Shown: positions 1 to 8,338, counted from the stretch's first letter. The stretch is 64,000 nt of DNA from an uncultured Acidobacteriia bacterium (GCA_903907865.1 CAIVPR010000126.1:1-64000), one strand, 5' to 3'. Program-made: numbers and translations. Notes: generated from the letters alone by a model not told the origin.

Positions 1-253
1 CCCGTTGCTGGCAGTTGGCGCACCCCAAACATCCAGGTTGCCAGGTTCCGCACCAAAAGTCCAGGTCCGAAGCGAAGTTTTTTCAGACTTTTTTCGCCCG
101 GCACCTTCGCATGGCAATCCGCGGGGCTGAACTGTTACGGCAGACTGCTGGAGGTACGAGGACGAGTTCCGGCTAATCGGATCGCCGGATCTTCCCGAAG
201 GCAATCCCCTGCGGCTACACGGAGATTCCCTCAAACTTCCTCGACTTGCGTTG
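1..253. other. Leading stretch without a recognisable gene
   Basis: I see no convincing start codon with a ribosome binding site here. From about 131 one forward frame is open and continues into the small ORF at 254-430, so this may be the 5' part of a decayed or frameshifted gene. A second short frame opens at the ATG at 110 and closes near 176. No repeat or RNA gene was recognised. Confidence 0.3.
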
Positions 254-430
254 ATGTCTGTGATCGTTGGCTGCAATGGAGACTACGGCGCTGTTAGACA
301 AATCATCGATAGACACGCTCCCAGCCTGCGCGTCAGCCAGATCGTCAGAGCTCCTACCGAATATAGGCTGGCGGTTGCCCTGGCGACCGAGGAATATCGC
401 GAACGGAGAATGCTCTCATGGCCGATCTGA
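254..430 (+). CDS. Doubtful small ORF, possibly the 3' part of a broken gene
   Basis: A 58-codon frame begins with ATG but has no Shine-Dalgarno sequence. The same frame is open upstream to about 131, so the ATG may be internal to a longer, damaged gene. The product would be a soluble mixed-charge protein beginning MSVIVGCNGDYGAVRQIID and ending in an Arg/Glu-rich segment. It overlaps the next small ORF by 13 nt, as co-translated genes do. I do not recognise the family. Confidence 0.22.
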   Translation: MSVIVGCNGDYGAVRQIIDRHAPSLRVSQIVRAPTEYRLAVALATEEYRERRMLSWPI

Positions 431-576
431 CTTTCAGTGCTGATCAAGCAGCCGCAGCAACAGGTCGGGACGAGCCGTCGGCCAAGCGGAAAACGGCCGA
501 TACTGGTGCCATGGCACAAAACGTTGACGCGGCTTTCTGGCAGGGAGCACGGAAGCGATACAAACGACCGATATAA
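418..576 (+). CDS. Small hypothetical protein, 52 aa
   Basis: ATG is preceded by GGAGAA at 405-410, a 7-nt spacing, which supports real translation. The product is hydrophilic, starts MADLTFSADQAAAATG and ends in a basic tail rich in Arg and Lys. There is no signal peptide or membrane segment. Its TAA stop (574-576) lies inside the TATAAT element of the next gene. The family is not recognised. The Shine-Dalgarno and the overlap with the upstream frame are the only support. Confidence 0.35.
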   Translation: MADLTFSADQAAAATGRDEPSAKRKTADTGAMAQNVDAAFWQGARKRYKRPI

Positions 577-577
577 T
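572..577 (+). promoter_or_regulatory. -10 element TATAAT for the FG-GAP gene
   Basis: Perfect TATAAT lies 8 nt before a TTG and 11 nt before the ATG of the FG-GAP gene. No Shine-Dalgarno is present, so the transcript would be leaderless or nearly so. Confidence 0.5.
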
Positions 578-588
578 GGTCCCCGTTG

Positions 589-2319
589 ATGCCGCTCCTG
601 CGTAAAGCGCTCCTGATCTTCGGTGCAAATCTCCTGCTGCTTGTGGTCTATGGCCAGCAGGTGGGCAAGCCAGAGCCCCGCGCAGCCAACCCCGCGCAGT
701 TGAATCGAGTCCAGTTCACCGAAGTTGCGTCACAGTCCGGCATCACCTTCCGCAACGAAAACGGGGCCTCCGCCGAGAAGTACATGGTGGAGACGTTCGG
801 TTCCGGCGTCGGCGTGATCGATTTCGACAACGACGGCCTGCCCGATCTGTTCTTCGCCAACGGAGCCGACCTAGCCCACGGCAAGCCATCGCCGGGCAAT
901 GCGCTCTACCGCAATCTGGGGAACGGGAAATTCGCGGATGTAACGGCCAAGGCGGGCGTCGCGGGCAATGGGATGTTCGCGACCGGCGTGACCGTGGGCG
1001 ACTACGACAACGACGGTTACCTGGATATCTATGTCACCGGCTACGGCGGCAATCAGCTCTTTCGCAACAATGGCGACGGGACCTTCAGTGAGGTGACTGC
1101 CAGGGCGGGAGTGGGCGGCGGCGGGTGGAGCAGCAGCGCCGCCTGGGTGGACTACGACCGCGACGGCTACCTGGATCTGTTTGTGGGACGGTACATCGAA
1201 TATGATCTGAAAAAGGCGCCGTACTGCGGCTATCACAAACCGGGCTACCGCATGTATTGCGATCCGCAGCAGTTCGACGGGACACCGGCGTTGCTCTACC
1301 ACAACAATCGGGACGGCACGTTCACGGAGGTCGCCCGCAAAGCCGGCGTGGCGAATCCGGCCGGCAAGAGTTTGGGGGTAGCCATCGGCGATGTGGATGG
1401 CGATGGCTGGCCCGATATCTTCGTTGCCAACGACGGTGTGCGCAATTTCCTGTACCGCAACAAGGGCGACGGTACCTTTGACGACATCACCTATGGTGCC
1501 GGAGTCGGATTCGACATGAACGGCAAGGCTCTGGCCGGGATGGGCACCGAGATCGTGGACCTTGATGGCGATGGCCTGCCGGACATCTTCTTCACCGCGT
1601 TTTCGGGCCAATACAACCCGATGTACCGCAACTTGGGAAAGCTGCTTTTCGAAGACGGTACGGTCAAAGCCGGGTTGCCGTCCAGCGTGAAGACGCTCGG
1701 TTTCGGAGCCAAGGTCTTCGACTACGACAACGACGGTTATCCGGACATCTATGTCACCAACGGCCACGTCACGGACAATGTGACGCTGTACGACCCGAAG
1801 CTGTCTTACCGACAAGCCGACCTGCTTTACCGGAACTTGGGCGGCGGTCGTTTTCGCGACGTTTCGGCGGAAAGCGGTCCGGCGCTCCGTATCCAGCACG
1901 TGGGCCGGGGCCTGGCGGTGGCGGATTTCGATAACGACGGTGCCGTGGACGTTGTGGTCAGCGATGCCGGCGGGAGCCCGCTGCTGCTGCACAACAACGG
2001 GGGGAACCGCAATCACTGGATCTCGATCCGTGCCCGCGGCCGCGAGAGCAATCGTTTCGGGATTGGCGCCAAGGTGCGGGTGACCACCTTTGCCGGACCC
2101 GGACTAGCCGGGGGCCGCACCCAGCTGCGGGAAATCAACCCTTACGGTAGCTACCTCAGCACCAGCGATACGCGTTTGTCATTCGGGCTGGGCAACTCGA
2201 CGCTTGCCCGCACTGAGATCGAGTGGCCCAGCGGGAAGAAGCAGGTGCTGGACAATGTTCGCGCCGGACAGGTTTTGCTGCTGGATGAGGCGGATGCGAA
2301 GGCCGATGCGAAGCGCTGA
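589..2319 (+). CDS. Exported FG-GAP/VCBS repeat protein with C-terminal ASPIC/UnbV domain
   Basis: About 576 aa, of the CRTAC1-like family common in Acidobacteriota and Planctomycetota. A hydrophobic N-terminal segment (LLIFGANLLLLVVYG) suggests export. At least seven calcium-binding-like repeats of the form DxDNDGxxDxxxxN run from about residue 85 to 460, each followed by a LYRNxGDGTF-type strand, indicating a beta-propeller. The last 100 residues (from NHWISIRARG) match the ASPIC/UnbV domain, with a conserved IEWPSGKKQ motif. The function is probably extracellular binding or adhesion, and the substrate is unknown. An in-frame TTG at 586 directly precedes the ATG and could be the real leaderless start. 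The TPR gene follows and its upstream region overlaps this stop. Confidence 0.85.
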   Translation: MPLLRKALLIFGANLLLLVVYGQQVGKPEPRAANPAQLNRVQFTEVASQSGITFRNENGASAEKYMVETFGSGVGVIDFDNDGLPDLFFANGADLAHGKPSPGNALYRNLGNGKFADVTAKAGVAGNGMFATGVTVGDYDNDGYLDIYVTGYGGNQLFRNNGDGTFSEVTARAGVGGGGWSSSAAWVDYDRDGYLDLFVGRYIEYDLKKAPYCGYHKPGYRMYCDPQQFDGTPALLYHNNRDGTFTEVARKAGVANPAGKSLGVAIGDVDGDGWPDIFVANDGVRNFLYRNKGDGTFDDITYGAGVGFDMNGKALAGMGTEIVDLDGDGLPDIFFTAFSGQYNPMYRNLGKLLFEDGTVKAGLPSSVKTLGFGAKVFDYDNDGYPDIYVTNGHVTDNVTLYDPKLSYRQADLLYRNLGGGRFRDVSAESGPALRIQHVGRGLAVADFDNDGAVDVVVSDAGGSPLLLHNNGGNRNHWISIRARGRESNRFGIGAKVRVTTFAGPGLAGGRTQLREINPYGSYLSTSDTRLSFGLGNSTLARTEIEWPSGKKQVLDNVRAGQVLLLDEADAKADAKR

Positions 2320-2329
2320 GAGCCTCGGG

Positions 2330-2335
2330 TATAAT
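2330..2335 (+). promoter_or_regulatory. -10 element TATAAT, leaderless GTG start of the TPR gene
   Basis: Perfect TATAAT with 6 nt to the GTG at 2342. No Shine-Dalgarno is seen. The spacing puts the transcription start on the start codon. Confidence 0.55.
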
Positions 2336-2341
2336 CTGACC

Positions 2342-3373
2342 GTGCTTCGGCTCCTGGTATTTCTCCTGGCTTCGATTTTGATGTGGGCGCAGCCTCCTCG
2401 TAGCGACAGCCAGGGCGCGCAGCTCGGTGCAGCCGCGCAGCACATGCAACAAGGGAAGACCGACCTTGCGATCCGCGAGTGCAAGAGCGTGCTGGCGACC
2501 GATCCGCGCTCAGCGCCCGCACACATGCTGCTGGGACTGGTGTATCTTTCGCAGGCATCGACTGCGATGATGGGTGAGGCCAAGGCGGAATTGCAGCAGG
2601 CGCTTGATATTGATCCGGAGCTTCTGTGGGCGCGCTTCTACCTAGCTCGGCTCTATCTTGACCTAGGGCTGACGGAAAAGGCACAGGAGCAACTGGAGCG
2701 GGGTCTGAAACAGAGTCCTGGCTTGCCTCATCTTCTTTCGATGCTGGGTGAGGTCCGGCGCAAACTCGGAGATCCCCGCGCCTCCCTGGAATTGAACAGC
2801 AAGGCCTTGGCCGCAGACGCGACGATGACGCCTGCGCACTATTTCCTGGCGCTTGCCTATGTGGACCTCAAACAGGAAGACGCCGCGATCGCCGAGCTCG
2901 AAAAAGCCACCCACTCAACGACCGTCACCCCGGAGATGTACAATGCGTTGGCGTCGTTGTACCTCAAGAAACAGAAGTTCACCGAAGCGGAAGACGCTAG
3001 CCGAATGGCGATCGCGCTGGACCGCTCACGTCCGGACGCGTACCTGACCTTGGCGCGGGTCTATAACGCCCAGCACTTCAGTGACAAGGCGCTGGAGGCT
3101 GTGCGTGCCGCGTTTCCTGATGGCAAGCAGTTCCCGGCGTCGGAGTATTACCAAGGACTGCAGGCGGATCTCGCGGTGGAACGCGGCACCGCGTATGCGA
3201 CAAAGAAAATGTACGCTCAAGCGATCAAGGAGTTTGCGCGCGCCCTCGATTTCGATCCGCTCCGCGCCGTCGTGCATCGGCGTCTGGCGGAACTTCAGAT
3301 GCAGACTGGGGACCCTACCGGTGCCGCTTTGCATTCGAAGGAAGCGGACAAGATCGAGAAAAGCCAAAGGTAG
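2342..3373 (+). CDS. Exported tetratricopeptide repeat protein
   Basis: 343 aa from the GTG. The GTG start gives a clean signal peptide (VLRLLVFLLASILMWAQ) and sits 6 nt after a perfect TATAAT. An in-frame ATG at 2306 inside the previous gene is the alternative. The body is nearly all TPR helices: repeats with A-x-x-x-L-G-x-x-Y and A-x-x-x-x-x-x-A-L-x-x-D-P patterns occur from about residue 35 to 330, including a tandem near YLKKQKFTEAEDASRMAIAL. TPRs mediate protein-protein contacts. The preceding FG-GAP protein is a plausible partner only by adjacency. The C-terminus is rich in Lys and Glu. Confidence 0.8.
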   Translation: MLRLLVFLLASILMWAQPPRSDSQGAQLGAAAQHMQQGKTDLAIRECKSVLATDPRSAPAHMLLGLVYLSQASTAMMGEAKAELQQALDIDPELLWARFYLARLYLDLGLTEKAQEQLERGLKQSPGLPHLLSMLGEVRRKLGDPRASLELNSKALAADATMTPAHYFLALAYVDLKQEDAAIAELEKATHSTTVTPEMYNALASLYLKKQKFTEAEDASRMAIALDRSRPDAYLTLARVYNAQHFSDKALEAVRAAFPDGKQFPASEYYQGLQADLAVERGTAYATKKMYAQAIKEFARALDFDPLRAVVHRRLAELQMQTGDPTGAALHSKEADKIEKSQR

Positions 3374-3864
3374 ATCGAGTAGGCATAGTAGGGCATCTTG
3401 GACGTCGTGTTGTGGGAAGTTGCGAAGCTGGTTCAACTAAGCCGGATTGGCGTGGGTGTCCGTGGTAACGCGGGACGGGAAGATCCGGAAATCTTGGAAA
3501 TTCGAGGTCGCGACGTTCGCGCGCTGCTGACGGCTGTAGGGATGGCTTGATTCCGTTAAAACGGAAGTTTAGGCCTTGCTTGGGAGGGGCTGCGCTAATC
3601 GGTGGTGCACCGGTTGGGTGAACAGCCGCGCATCGCTCGAACAAACACTCCCTTGCGGTCGCGGCTCGGCAAGATGGTGATTGCGCAGAGCCACGAGCGC
3701 CAGGGAGTGCCGGCGGCTGCGCTAGGCTTTCGGCTTGGTATGACTGGACTACAGGGCCGGGTGATCTTGCTGGGTCGGCCTTCCGTTATCGCGACCTGAA
3801 AGGTCGCGGCGGGCAAGAATGGAGAACCTTTGAGGTATCGCTCCAGTGCTGGAAAGCGGCGGTC
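3374..3864. other. Intergenic stretch with repeat copy, no intact gene
   Basis: No ORF here has a plausible start and composition. It holds an imperfect hairpin at 3551-3566 (TTCCGTT/AACGGAA) and one copy of a dispersed repeat (3613-3702). It leads into the decayed globin gene. Confidence 0.5.
3613..3702 (+). repeat. Dispersed intergenic repeat, copy 1
   Basis: About 90 bp that align, with a few mismatches and single-base gaps, to 18930-19019. Shared blocks include GTTGGGTGAACA, GCTCGAACAA and CTTGCGGTCG. A shorter third copy (the CTCCC...GCGGTCGCGGCTCGGCA core) is at 5361-5392. All copies are intergenic, as expected of a REP-like or MITE-like element. No inverted ends or target duplications were identified. 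Confidence 0.55.
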
Positions 3865-4120
3865 TGGCCCGTTTTCGACACCGAACTGGATCCGGCACTG
3901 CGCCCGCTGTTCCGGGTGGACATGAGGGCGCCATCTCGGTCGCGGGCATGCCACTTACGGAGTCAGGGCCGCCCACTATGAAACCCTGCGTCAGGCGCTG
4001 ATCTGGACTTTGGGACGAGTGTTGGACCGGGAATTTTCGGCAGGCGCCCGTGATGCGTGGGACGAGACTCTGGCGGTGATCGCCAAAGAGATGCTTGCCG
4101 GCGCGAAAGAGGCAGGGCAA
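3865..4120 (+). pseudogene. Decayed bacterial globin gene (two pieces in different frames)
   Basis: One frame encodes FDTELDPALRPLFRVDM (around 3874-3924), matching the C/D-helix region of bacterial single-domain globins and flavohaemoprotein globin domains. After a frame change, a second frame encodes AAHYETLRQALIWTLGRVL, then RDAWDETLAVIAKEML (around 3962-4110), matching the G/H helices. The E/F helices with the proximal histidine, about 40 codons, are missing. The second piece runs in frame into the aldolase gene, so automated callers may extend that gene upstream wrongly. The deletion and frameshift make a working globin very unlikely. Confidence 0.55.
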
Positions 4121-4303
4121 CCGATTCCGGCTGAACCCCTCCGGATAGTTCCCGTCGCGGATTTGATTGCCGGGGCGCGTCGCGGGAGTGCGTCCGCCAC
4201 GCTTGCCTGCAGTGCAAGTCATAACTTGGCAACCGGTCACAGAACAGTCCAGCAATTCGTGTCTGATAAACTCTCGCTGGACCACCCAAGAAGGAATTCC
4301 AGG

Positions 4304-5344
4304 ATGAACAGAAACGCAATCACCGCCGCGCTCGCGGTCTGTCTCGGCTTCGCGCAGCTCTCGGCCCAGACACCGCCTCCTACCGCCGACCCCTATGCCA
4401 ACAATGCCGACGCGGGCAAGCTGCAGTTCCCGCTGGCAGCCGCCGCTGGCAAGGACACAGATGCCATCAAGACGCCCCTACCGGGAGGCGTGAACAAGGG
4501 ACCTGTCGATCCGGCCACTTGGAAGTACGGCCCCACCTATGACGTGGCCCCCGGCACCAAGATTTGGAACCCCGTGATGCTCAAGCTGAAGCGCGGGGAA
4601 AAGGTTACGGGCGGCACCGTGTTCGCGGGCACCGATCCGGCCATCTACTGTGCCATGGCCAACTCCGGCTACGACTTCATCTGGACCGAAATGCAGCACT
4701 CGCCGCGCGACTGGGAATCGGTTGCACGCATGTGGCGCACCTGCCCGAACGCCAAGGCCGTTCCGGGCGTCCGCGTGGCCTATGCCGACGAGCGTGAAAT
4801 CCAGCATGCGACCGACGCAGGCGCACTGGTGGTGGTGATTCCGACGGTTGACACGCTGCAGGAAGGCATGGCGGGTCGCGACTGGACATTCTTCCCGCCG
4901 CTTGGCAAGCGCAGCCTCGGCGGTGGTCAGGCGTTCGAAATGTGGGGGAACGTCCCCGGCGGATACCGGAACACGGCCAACGACAACATTGTGTTGATCG
5001 AGATGATCGAGACGATTGAAGGAGCCAAGAACGCGCGGGAGATCGCTTCGATCCCCGGTGTGACTGCGGTTTTCGCGGCCAGCGGGGATCTGGGGAATTT
5101 CTCGGGTTACAAGGAGGGTTCGCCGGACTACGAACGCCTGATCAATACCGTGCATGACGCGGCTTTGGCGGCGGGCAAGAAGCTCTGCGGACCGTTCAAG
5201 TGGCGCGACCGGCCGGATTTCACTTGCTTCCAAAATGGGAGCGAGACGGCGGCGATCGCGCGCGGCGTGGCTGCGGAGTTGGGGAATTTGAAGGACACGC
5301 AGGCCAAGCCTGAGGCTGGGCCGTTCGCTCCTGCTAAGAAGTAG
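4304..5344 (+). CDS. Exported HpcH/HpaI aldolase/citrate lyase family protein (paralogue 1)
   Basis: 346 aa. ATG at 4304 is preceded by AAGGA at 4291-4295 and begins a signal peptide (MNRNAITAALAVCLGFAQLS, then AQ). The body is a class II pyruvate aldolase-like TIM barrel. Family residues are visible: catalytic His in TEMQHS, Arg in PGVRVA, metal-ligand Glu in IEMIET, and Asp in the AASGDLG loop. HpaI-type enzymes cleave or form 4-hydroxy-2-oxoacids in the cytoplasm, so export is unusual. A paralogue lies at 6402-7301 on the other strand, with a TonB gene between. The substrate is unknown. Annotations starting at 4010 would add globin remnant sequence. Confidence 0.8.
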   Translation: MNRNAITAALAVCLGFAQLSAQTPPPTADPYANNADAGKLQFPLAAAAGKDTDAIKTPLPGGVNKGPVDPATWKYGPTYDVAPGTKIWNPVMLKLKRGEKVTGGTVFAGTDPAIYCAMANSGYDFIWTEMQHSPRDWESVARMWRTCPNAKAVPGVRVAYADEREIQHATDAGALVVVIPTVDTLQEGMAGRDWTFFPPLGKRSLGGGQAFEMWGNVPGGYRNTANDNIVLIEMIETIEGAKNAREIASIPGVTAVFAASGDLGNFSGYKEGSPDYERLINTVHDAALAAGKKLCGPFKWRDRPDFTCFQNGSETAAIARGVAAELGNLKDTQAKPEAGPFAPAKK

Positions 5345-5360
5345 CGGGAAGGACAGTAAG

Positions 5361-5392
5361 GGACGCTCCCTGGCGGTCGCGGCTCGGCAGAT
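5361..5392 (+). repeat. Dispersed intergenic repeat, partial copy 3
   Basis: Shares the core CTCCC(T)GGCGGTCGCGGCTCGGCA with the copy at 3613-3702. Only the central part is conserved. Confidence 0.4.
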
Positions 5393-5470
5393 TATTTTGA
5401 TTTGCCGGGCCGTGATTGCGGGGGTAGAGACTTGCGCCTGCGGCGCATGAGGTGGCTGAAAGCCCGCCGC

Positions 5471-5488
5471 GCGGGCAATATTGCCCGC
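5471..5488. repeat. Perfect 18-bp palindrome
   Basis: GCGGGCAATATTGCCCGC is fully self-complementary and lies between the aldolase and TonB genes. It could be a protein-binding site or a cruciform. There is no T-run, so it is not a standard terminator. Confidence 0.45.
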
Positions 5489-5631
5489 CCACGGGCGGAG
5501 GCGTGGCAAGCTGCTAAACGGGGAGCGGGAACTTCCGGGGAGGAGTGGCGTCTATCCCATCGAAGTCGCAAGCGAATCGACTTGACCGGTCCATTCGAAA
5601 ATACCAACCGCTCGCGAACGGGGAGGTTTCC

Positions 5632-6384
5632 TTGTTCACCCAAACGTTCGTAGTCCCGCAAACCCATGCACGGCGTCCGATTTTGATGGCGACGTCGTTC
5701 ACGATTCAAGCCACCGCGGTCGTGGTCCTGCTCGTTGGACCTCTAATTCGACCGCTCACGCTGAGCCCGGACGATATGCGGTTGCGTCCGCCGCAGCCAT
5801 TCTTCCGAAAAGTCACGCTCGAGACGCCAGCGCAGACGGTTACGACCACAAAGGCTGCGACGTCTGCCGCGCACATCGTCCGTCAGTTCTTCCACCCGAT
5901 TGTTGCCCCGACCAGCGTTCCCCGGAGCATTTCCACCATCGTCGACGCGCCGGAATTCCAACCGGGCGGCCCGGTGGGAACAGGTACGGGAAACTTCGGC
6001 ACCGACTTCGGCAACGTCCTGTCCCTCCCGGAGCCCAAGCCTGTCCGCACGGAGCCGAAACCGGTGCAGCGGGTGATCCCCGAGGTGCCCAAGGGCCCGA
6101 TCACGGTCGGAGGGTCAGTTCAGGCTGCGAAGCTGGTCTTCGGCCCGAGACCGGCGTATCCGGCGTTGGCACGTGCCGCGCGGGTTCAAGGCGTGGTAAA
6201 GCTACGGGCCGTCATCGCCACCACTGGCCAGATCAAGAATCTGGAACTCATAGGCGGCCCTCCTCTCTTGGTGAAGGCCGCCTATGATGCGGTTGCGCAA
6301 TGGCGCTATCAGCCGACGCTGTTGAATGGCGGGCCGGTTGAGGTGCTTACGGAGATCGACGTGATCTTCACGCTGTCCCAGTAG
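5632..6384 (+). CDS. TonB-family energy-transducer protein
   Basis: 250 aa. TTG at 5632 is chosen because GGGGAGG (5620-5626) lies 5 nt upstream; upstream in-frame ATGs have no such site. One transmembrane segment is near residues 22-45 (SFTIQATAVVVLLVGPL). A long Pro/Thr-rich periplasmic linker follows. The last 95 residues form a TonB C-terminal domain with the typical PRPAYPALARAARVQGVV and VAQWRYQP motifs. TonB proteins couple the inner-membrane proton motive force to outer-membrane receptors. No exbB/exbD is adjacent. The large Oar-type receptor at 34.8 kb is a possible but unproven client. Confidence 0.85.
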   Translation: MFTQTFVVPQTHARRPILMATSFTIQATAVVVLLVGPLIRPLTLSPDDMRLRPPQPFFRKVTLETPAQTVTTTKAATSAAHIVRQFFHPIVAPTSVPRSISTIVDAPEFQPGGPVGTGTGNFGTDFGNVLSLPEPKPVRTEPKPVQRVIPEVPKGPITVGGSVQAAKLVFGPRPAYPALARAARVQGVVKLRAVIATTGQIKNLELIGGPPLLVKAAYDAVAQWRYQPTLLNGGPVEVLTEIDVIFTLSQ

Positions 6385-6401
6385 GCATCTGTCCCTGTCG
6401 G

Positions 6402-7301
6402 CTACTGGGGCGTCTCGCCGGGAGGCGGCGCGTTCGGGTTGAAGGCACCCCGGCCGCGGCCGCCACGTCCGGCGTTTGGCGGCACCCAGCCGTCGTTGGA
6501 CGGGCCGTTCTGGAAGAACTTGGAGTCGCTACTCAGCACGTTCCCTTTGGCGTAGAGGGCGCTGGCTTGGCCGAAGATCTTCCCGGCGCGCAGGACGTCG
6601 TCGTGGACCTTCTGCATCATGGCTTGGTACTTGTCGTCTGTCTGCTTGTAGCCCGAGAACGAGCTGAGGTCGTTGTTGCCGATGATGACGACGTCCACGC
6701 CGGGCACCGAGGCGATATCGAAGGCGTTGGCGACACCGGTTGGGGTCTCGATCATGATGGTGACCAGCATGTTGTCGTTGATGGTCTGGCGGTAGGGACC
6801 GGCGAAGCCCCAGATGCTCATGGCCTGGCCCGATCCCGCGCTGCGGCGGCCGAAGGGCGGGTACTTGGCCCACTTGACGCCTTCGCGGGTGCGGTCGACA
6901 TCGTCAACGGTCGGGATGATGACGCCGAGCGCGCCGATGTCGGTGGCATGCTGGATGTGCCACTCCTGGGCGTCGGGGAGGCGGATCATGGGTGTTGCCT
7001 CGACCTTCGGGCAGGCCGCGATCATGGCTTCGACGTCCTTGAATTCGAGGGTGCTGTGTTGCATCTCGAACCAGGTGTAGTCATAGTGCTTGGCGGCCTC
7101 GCAGTAGGCGGCGGGGTCGGCCTTGGACTGGGTGAAGCTGAAGACCTGCTTGCCGTCGAGCAGCTTCTGTTTGGCGGTATTGTAGAGCTTGGGTTTGGCG
7201 GCTGGGGCGGCGGCCTGCTGGGCGACCGCGAGGCCGCAGACGGCCAGGACGACAGCCGTTCCGAGGGCCGCATTCCGTAGGATAATTTTTTGAGGGTTCA
7301 T
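6402..7301 (-). CDS. Exported HpcH/HpaI aldolase family protein (paralogue 2)
   Basis: 299 aa. The signal peptide spans residues 1-27 (ending AVCGLAVAQQ). The protein aligns with the aldolase at 4304-5344 along its length: EMQHS (His base), PMIRLP (Arg), IMIET (metal Glu) and GNNDLSS (metal Asp) are in corresponding positions, as is the SGYK segment. A Gly/Arg-rich tail near the C-terminus (GRGGRGRGAFNPN) looks disordered. Transcription probably begins from TATACT 8 nt before the ATG, with no Shine-Dalgarno. It ends 17 nt from the convergent TonB gene. The physiological substrate is unknown. Confidence 0.8.
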   Translation of the reverse strand: MNPQKIILRNAALGTAVVLAVCGLAVAQQAAAPAAKPKLYNTAKQKLLDGKQVFSFTQSKADPAAYCEAAKHYDYTWFEMQHSTLEFKDVEAMIAACPKVEATPMIRLPDAQEWHIQHATDIGALGVIIPTVDDVDRTREGVKWAKYPPFGRRSAGSGQAMSIWGFAGPYRQTINDNMLVTIMIETPTGVANAFDIASVPGVDVVIIGNNDLSSFSGYKQTDDKYQAMMQKVHDDVLRAGKIFGQASALYAKGNVLSSDSKFFQNGPSNDGWVPPNAGRGGRGRGAFNPNAPPPGETPQ

Positions 7302-7309
7302 GGTGGGCT

Positions 7310-7315
7310 AGTATA
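7310..7315 (-). promoter_or_regulatory. -10 element TATACT, near-leaderless promoter of aldolase paralogue 2
   Basis: Read on the minus strand, TATACT is followed by 8 nt and the ATG at 7301. No Shine-Dalgarno is present. Confidence 0.5.
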
Positions 7316-7369
7316 TCCAAATTTGAGGCCCGTGTAACCCCCCTTTCTTTCGACAGGAGATTTGCAACG

Positions 7370-8338
7370 ATGATCCAGATGACCCGTAGGGACTTGTTCC
7401 AGTCCGCAGCCTCGTTCGCGGCGGTTTCGGCCTTGAATGAGCAGAGCATGAATGCGCAGACGACGCCGGGGCCCGGCAAGCTGGGCATCGCCATCTTCTC
7501 CAAACATTTGGAATTCCTGGAAGGCGAGGAACTGGCCAAGGGGCTGCGGGAGACGGGCGCGGACGGCGTCGATCTGGCGGTGCGCAAGGGCGGCCATGTG
7601 GAACCGGATCGGGTGAAGCAGGAACTGCCGGGGTTGGTGTCGCTGCTGCGCAAGTCGGGCTTGGAAGTGCCGATGTTGACCACGGATATCGCGGACGTCG
7701 ACACGCCGCACACGGAGGACATTTTGGCGGTGATGGCGGAGCTTGGCATCCACCACTACCGGTGGGGTGGGTTCAAGTGGGCGGACAACACGCCGCTCAC
7801 CAAGCAGATCGAGGAGTTGCGCCCGCGGGTTGCCAAACTGGCTGAACTGAATCGGAAGTACAAAGCGACGGCGATTTACCACACGCACTCGGGAGTGGGA
7901 CTGGTGGGGGCGGCGATTTGGGATCTGCATGAGATTTTGAAGGGCATGGACCCGAACGCGGTCGCAGTGAACTATGATGTGGGGCACGCGACGGTGGAGG
8001 GCGGACTAGGCGGGTGGATCGAGAGCTTCCGCATCACGGGACCGTACCTAAAGGGCGTCGCGGTGAAGGATTTCGCTTGGGAGAAGAGCCCGAAGGGCGT
8101 CTGGCAGGCCAAGTGGAAGCCGCTGGGCGAGGGGATGGTCAACTTCCCCAAGTTCTTTGACATGTTGCGCGAGGCGAAGTTCTCGGGCCCGCTGCAGTTG
8201 CACTTCGAGTATCCGCTGGGCGGGGCGGAGAACGGCAAGAAGAAGGATCTAGGGATGAGCCGCGCCGATATTCTGACCGCGATGAAGAAGGATGTGGGGA
8301 TCCTGCGGAGGCATCTGGTGGCGGCAAAGCTGGCGTAG
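7370..8338 (+). CDS. Sugar phosphate isomerase/epimerase-like TIM-barrel protein, exported
   Basis: 322 aa. The ribosome binding site AGGAGA lies 10 nt before the ATG. The N-terminus MIQMTRRDLFQSAASFAAVS resembles a Tat signal (twin Arg then a hydrophobic stretch), although the hydrophobic core is short. The rest is the AP-endonuclease-2/xylose-isomerase-like barrel: HTHSGVG, NYDVGHATVEGG and LHFEYPLGG carry the usual metal-binding His, Asp and Glu positions. Members act as sugar epimerases or isomerases, and in Acidobacteriota many are exported. It is divergent from the aldolase at 6402-7301, so the two may share a control region. The exact substrate cannot be inferred. Confidence 0.8.
   Translation: MIQMTRRDLFQSAASFAAVSALNEQSMNAQTTPGPGKLGIAIFSKHLEFLEGEELAKGLRETGADGVDLAVRKGGHVEPDRVKQELPGLVSLLRKSGLEVPMLTTDIADVDTPHTEDILAVMAELGIHHYRWGGFKWADNTPLTKQIEELRPRVAKLAELNRKYKATAIYHTHSGVGLVGAAIWDLHEILKGMDPNAVAVNYDVGHATVEGGLGGWIESFRITGPYLKGVAVKDFAWEKSPKGVWQAKWKPLGEGMVNFPKFFDMLREAKFSGPLQLHFEYPLGGAENGKKKDLGMSRADILTAMKKDVGILRRHLVAAKLA

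Larger units (their letters stand above)
5345..5631. other. Intergenic region with repeat core and palindrome
   Basis: Contains the third, partial copy of the dispersed repeat (5361-5392) and an 18-bp perfect palindrome (5471-5488). No gene was recognised. The 3' end carries the ribosome binding site of the TonB gene. Confidence 0.45.

Noticed and set aside
871-2016. Long antisense ORF (381 codons) opposite the FG-GAP gene
   Set aside because: It is a shadow of the repeated GAC/GAT-rich FG-GAP codons; it has no ribosome binding site and no plausible protein features.
3551-3566. Hairpin TTCCGTT/AACGGAA as a terminator of the TPR gene
   Set aside because: Short AT-rich stem with a two-base loop, about 180 nt after the stop codon, with only three T after it.
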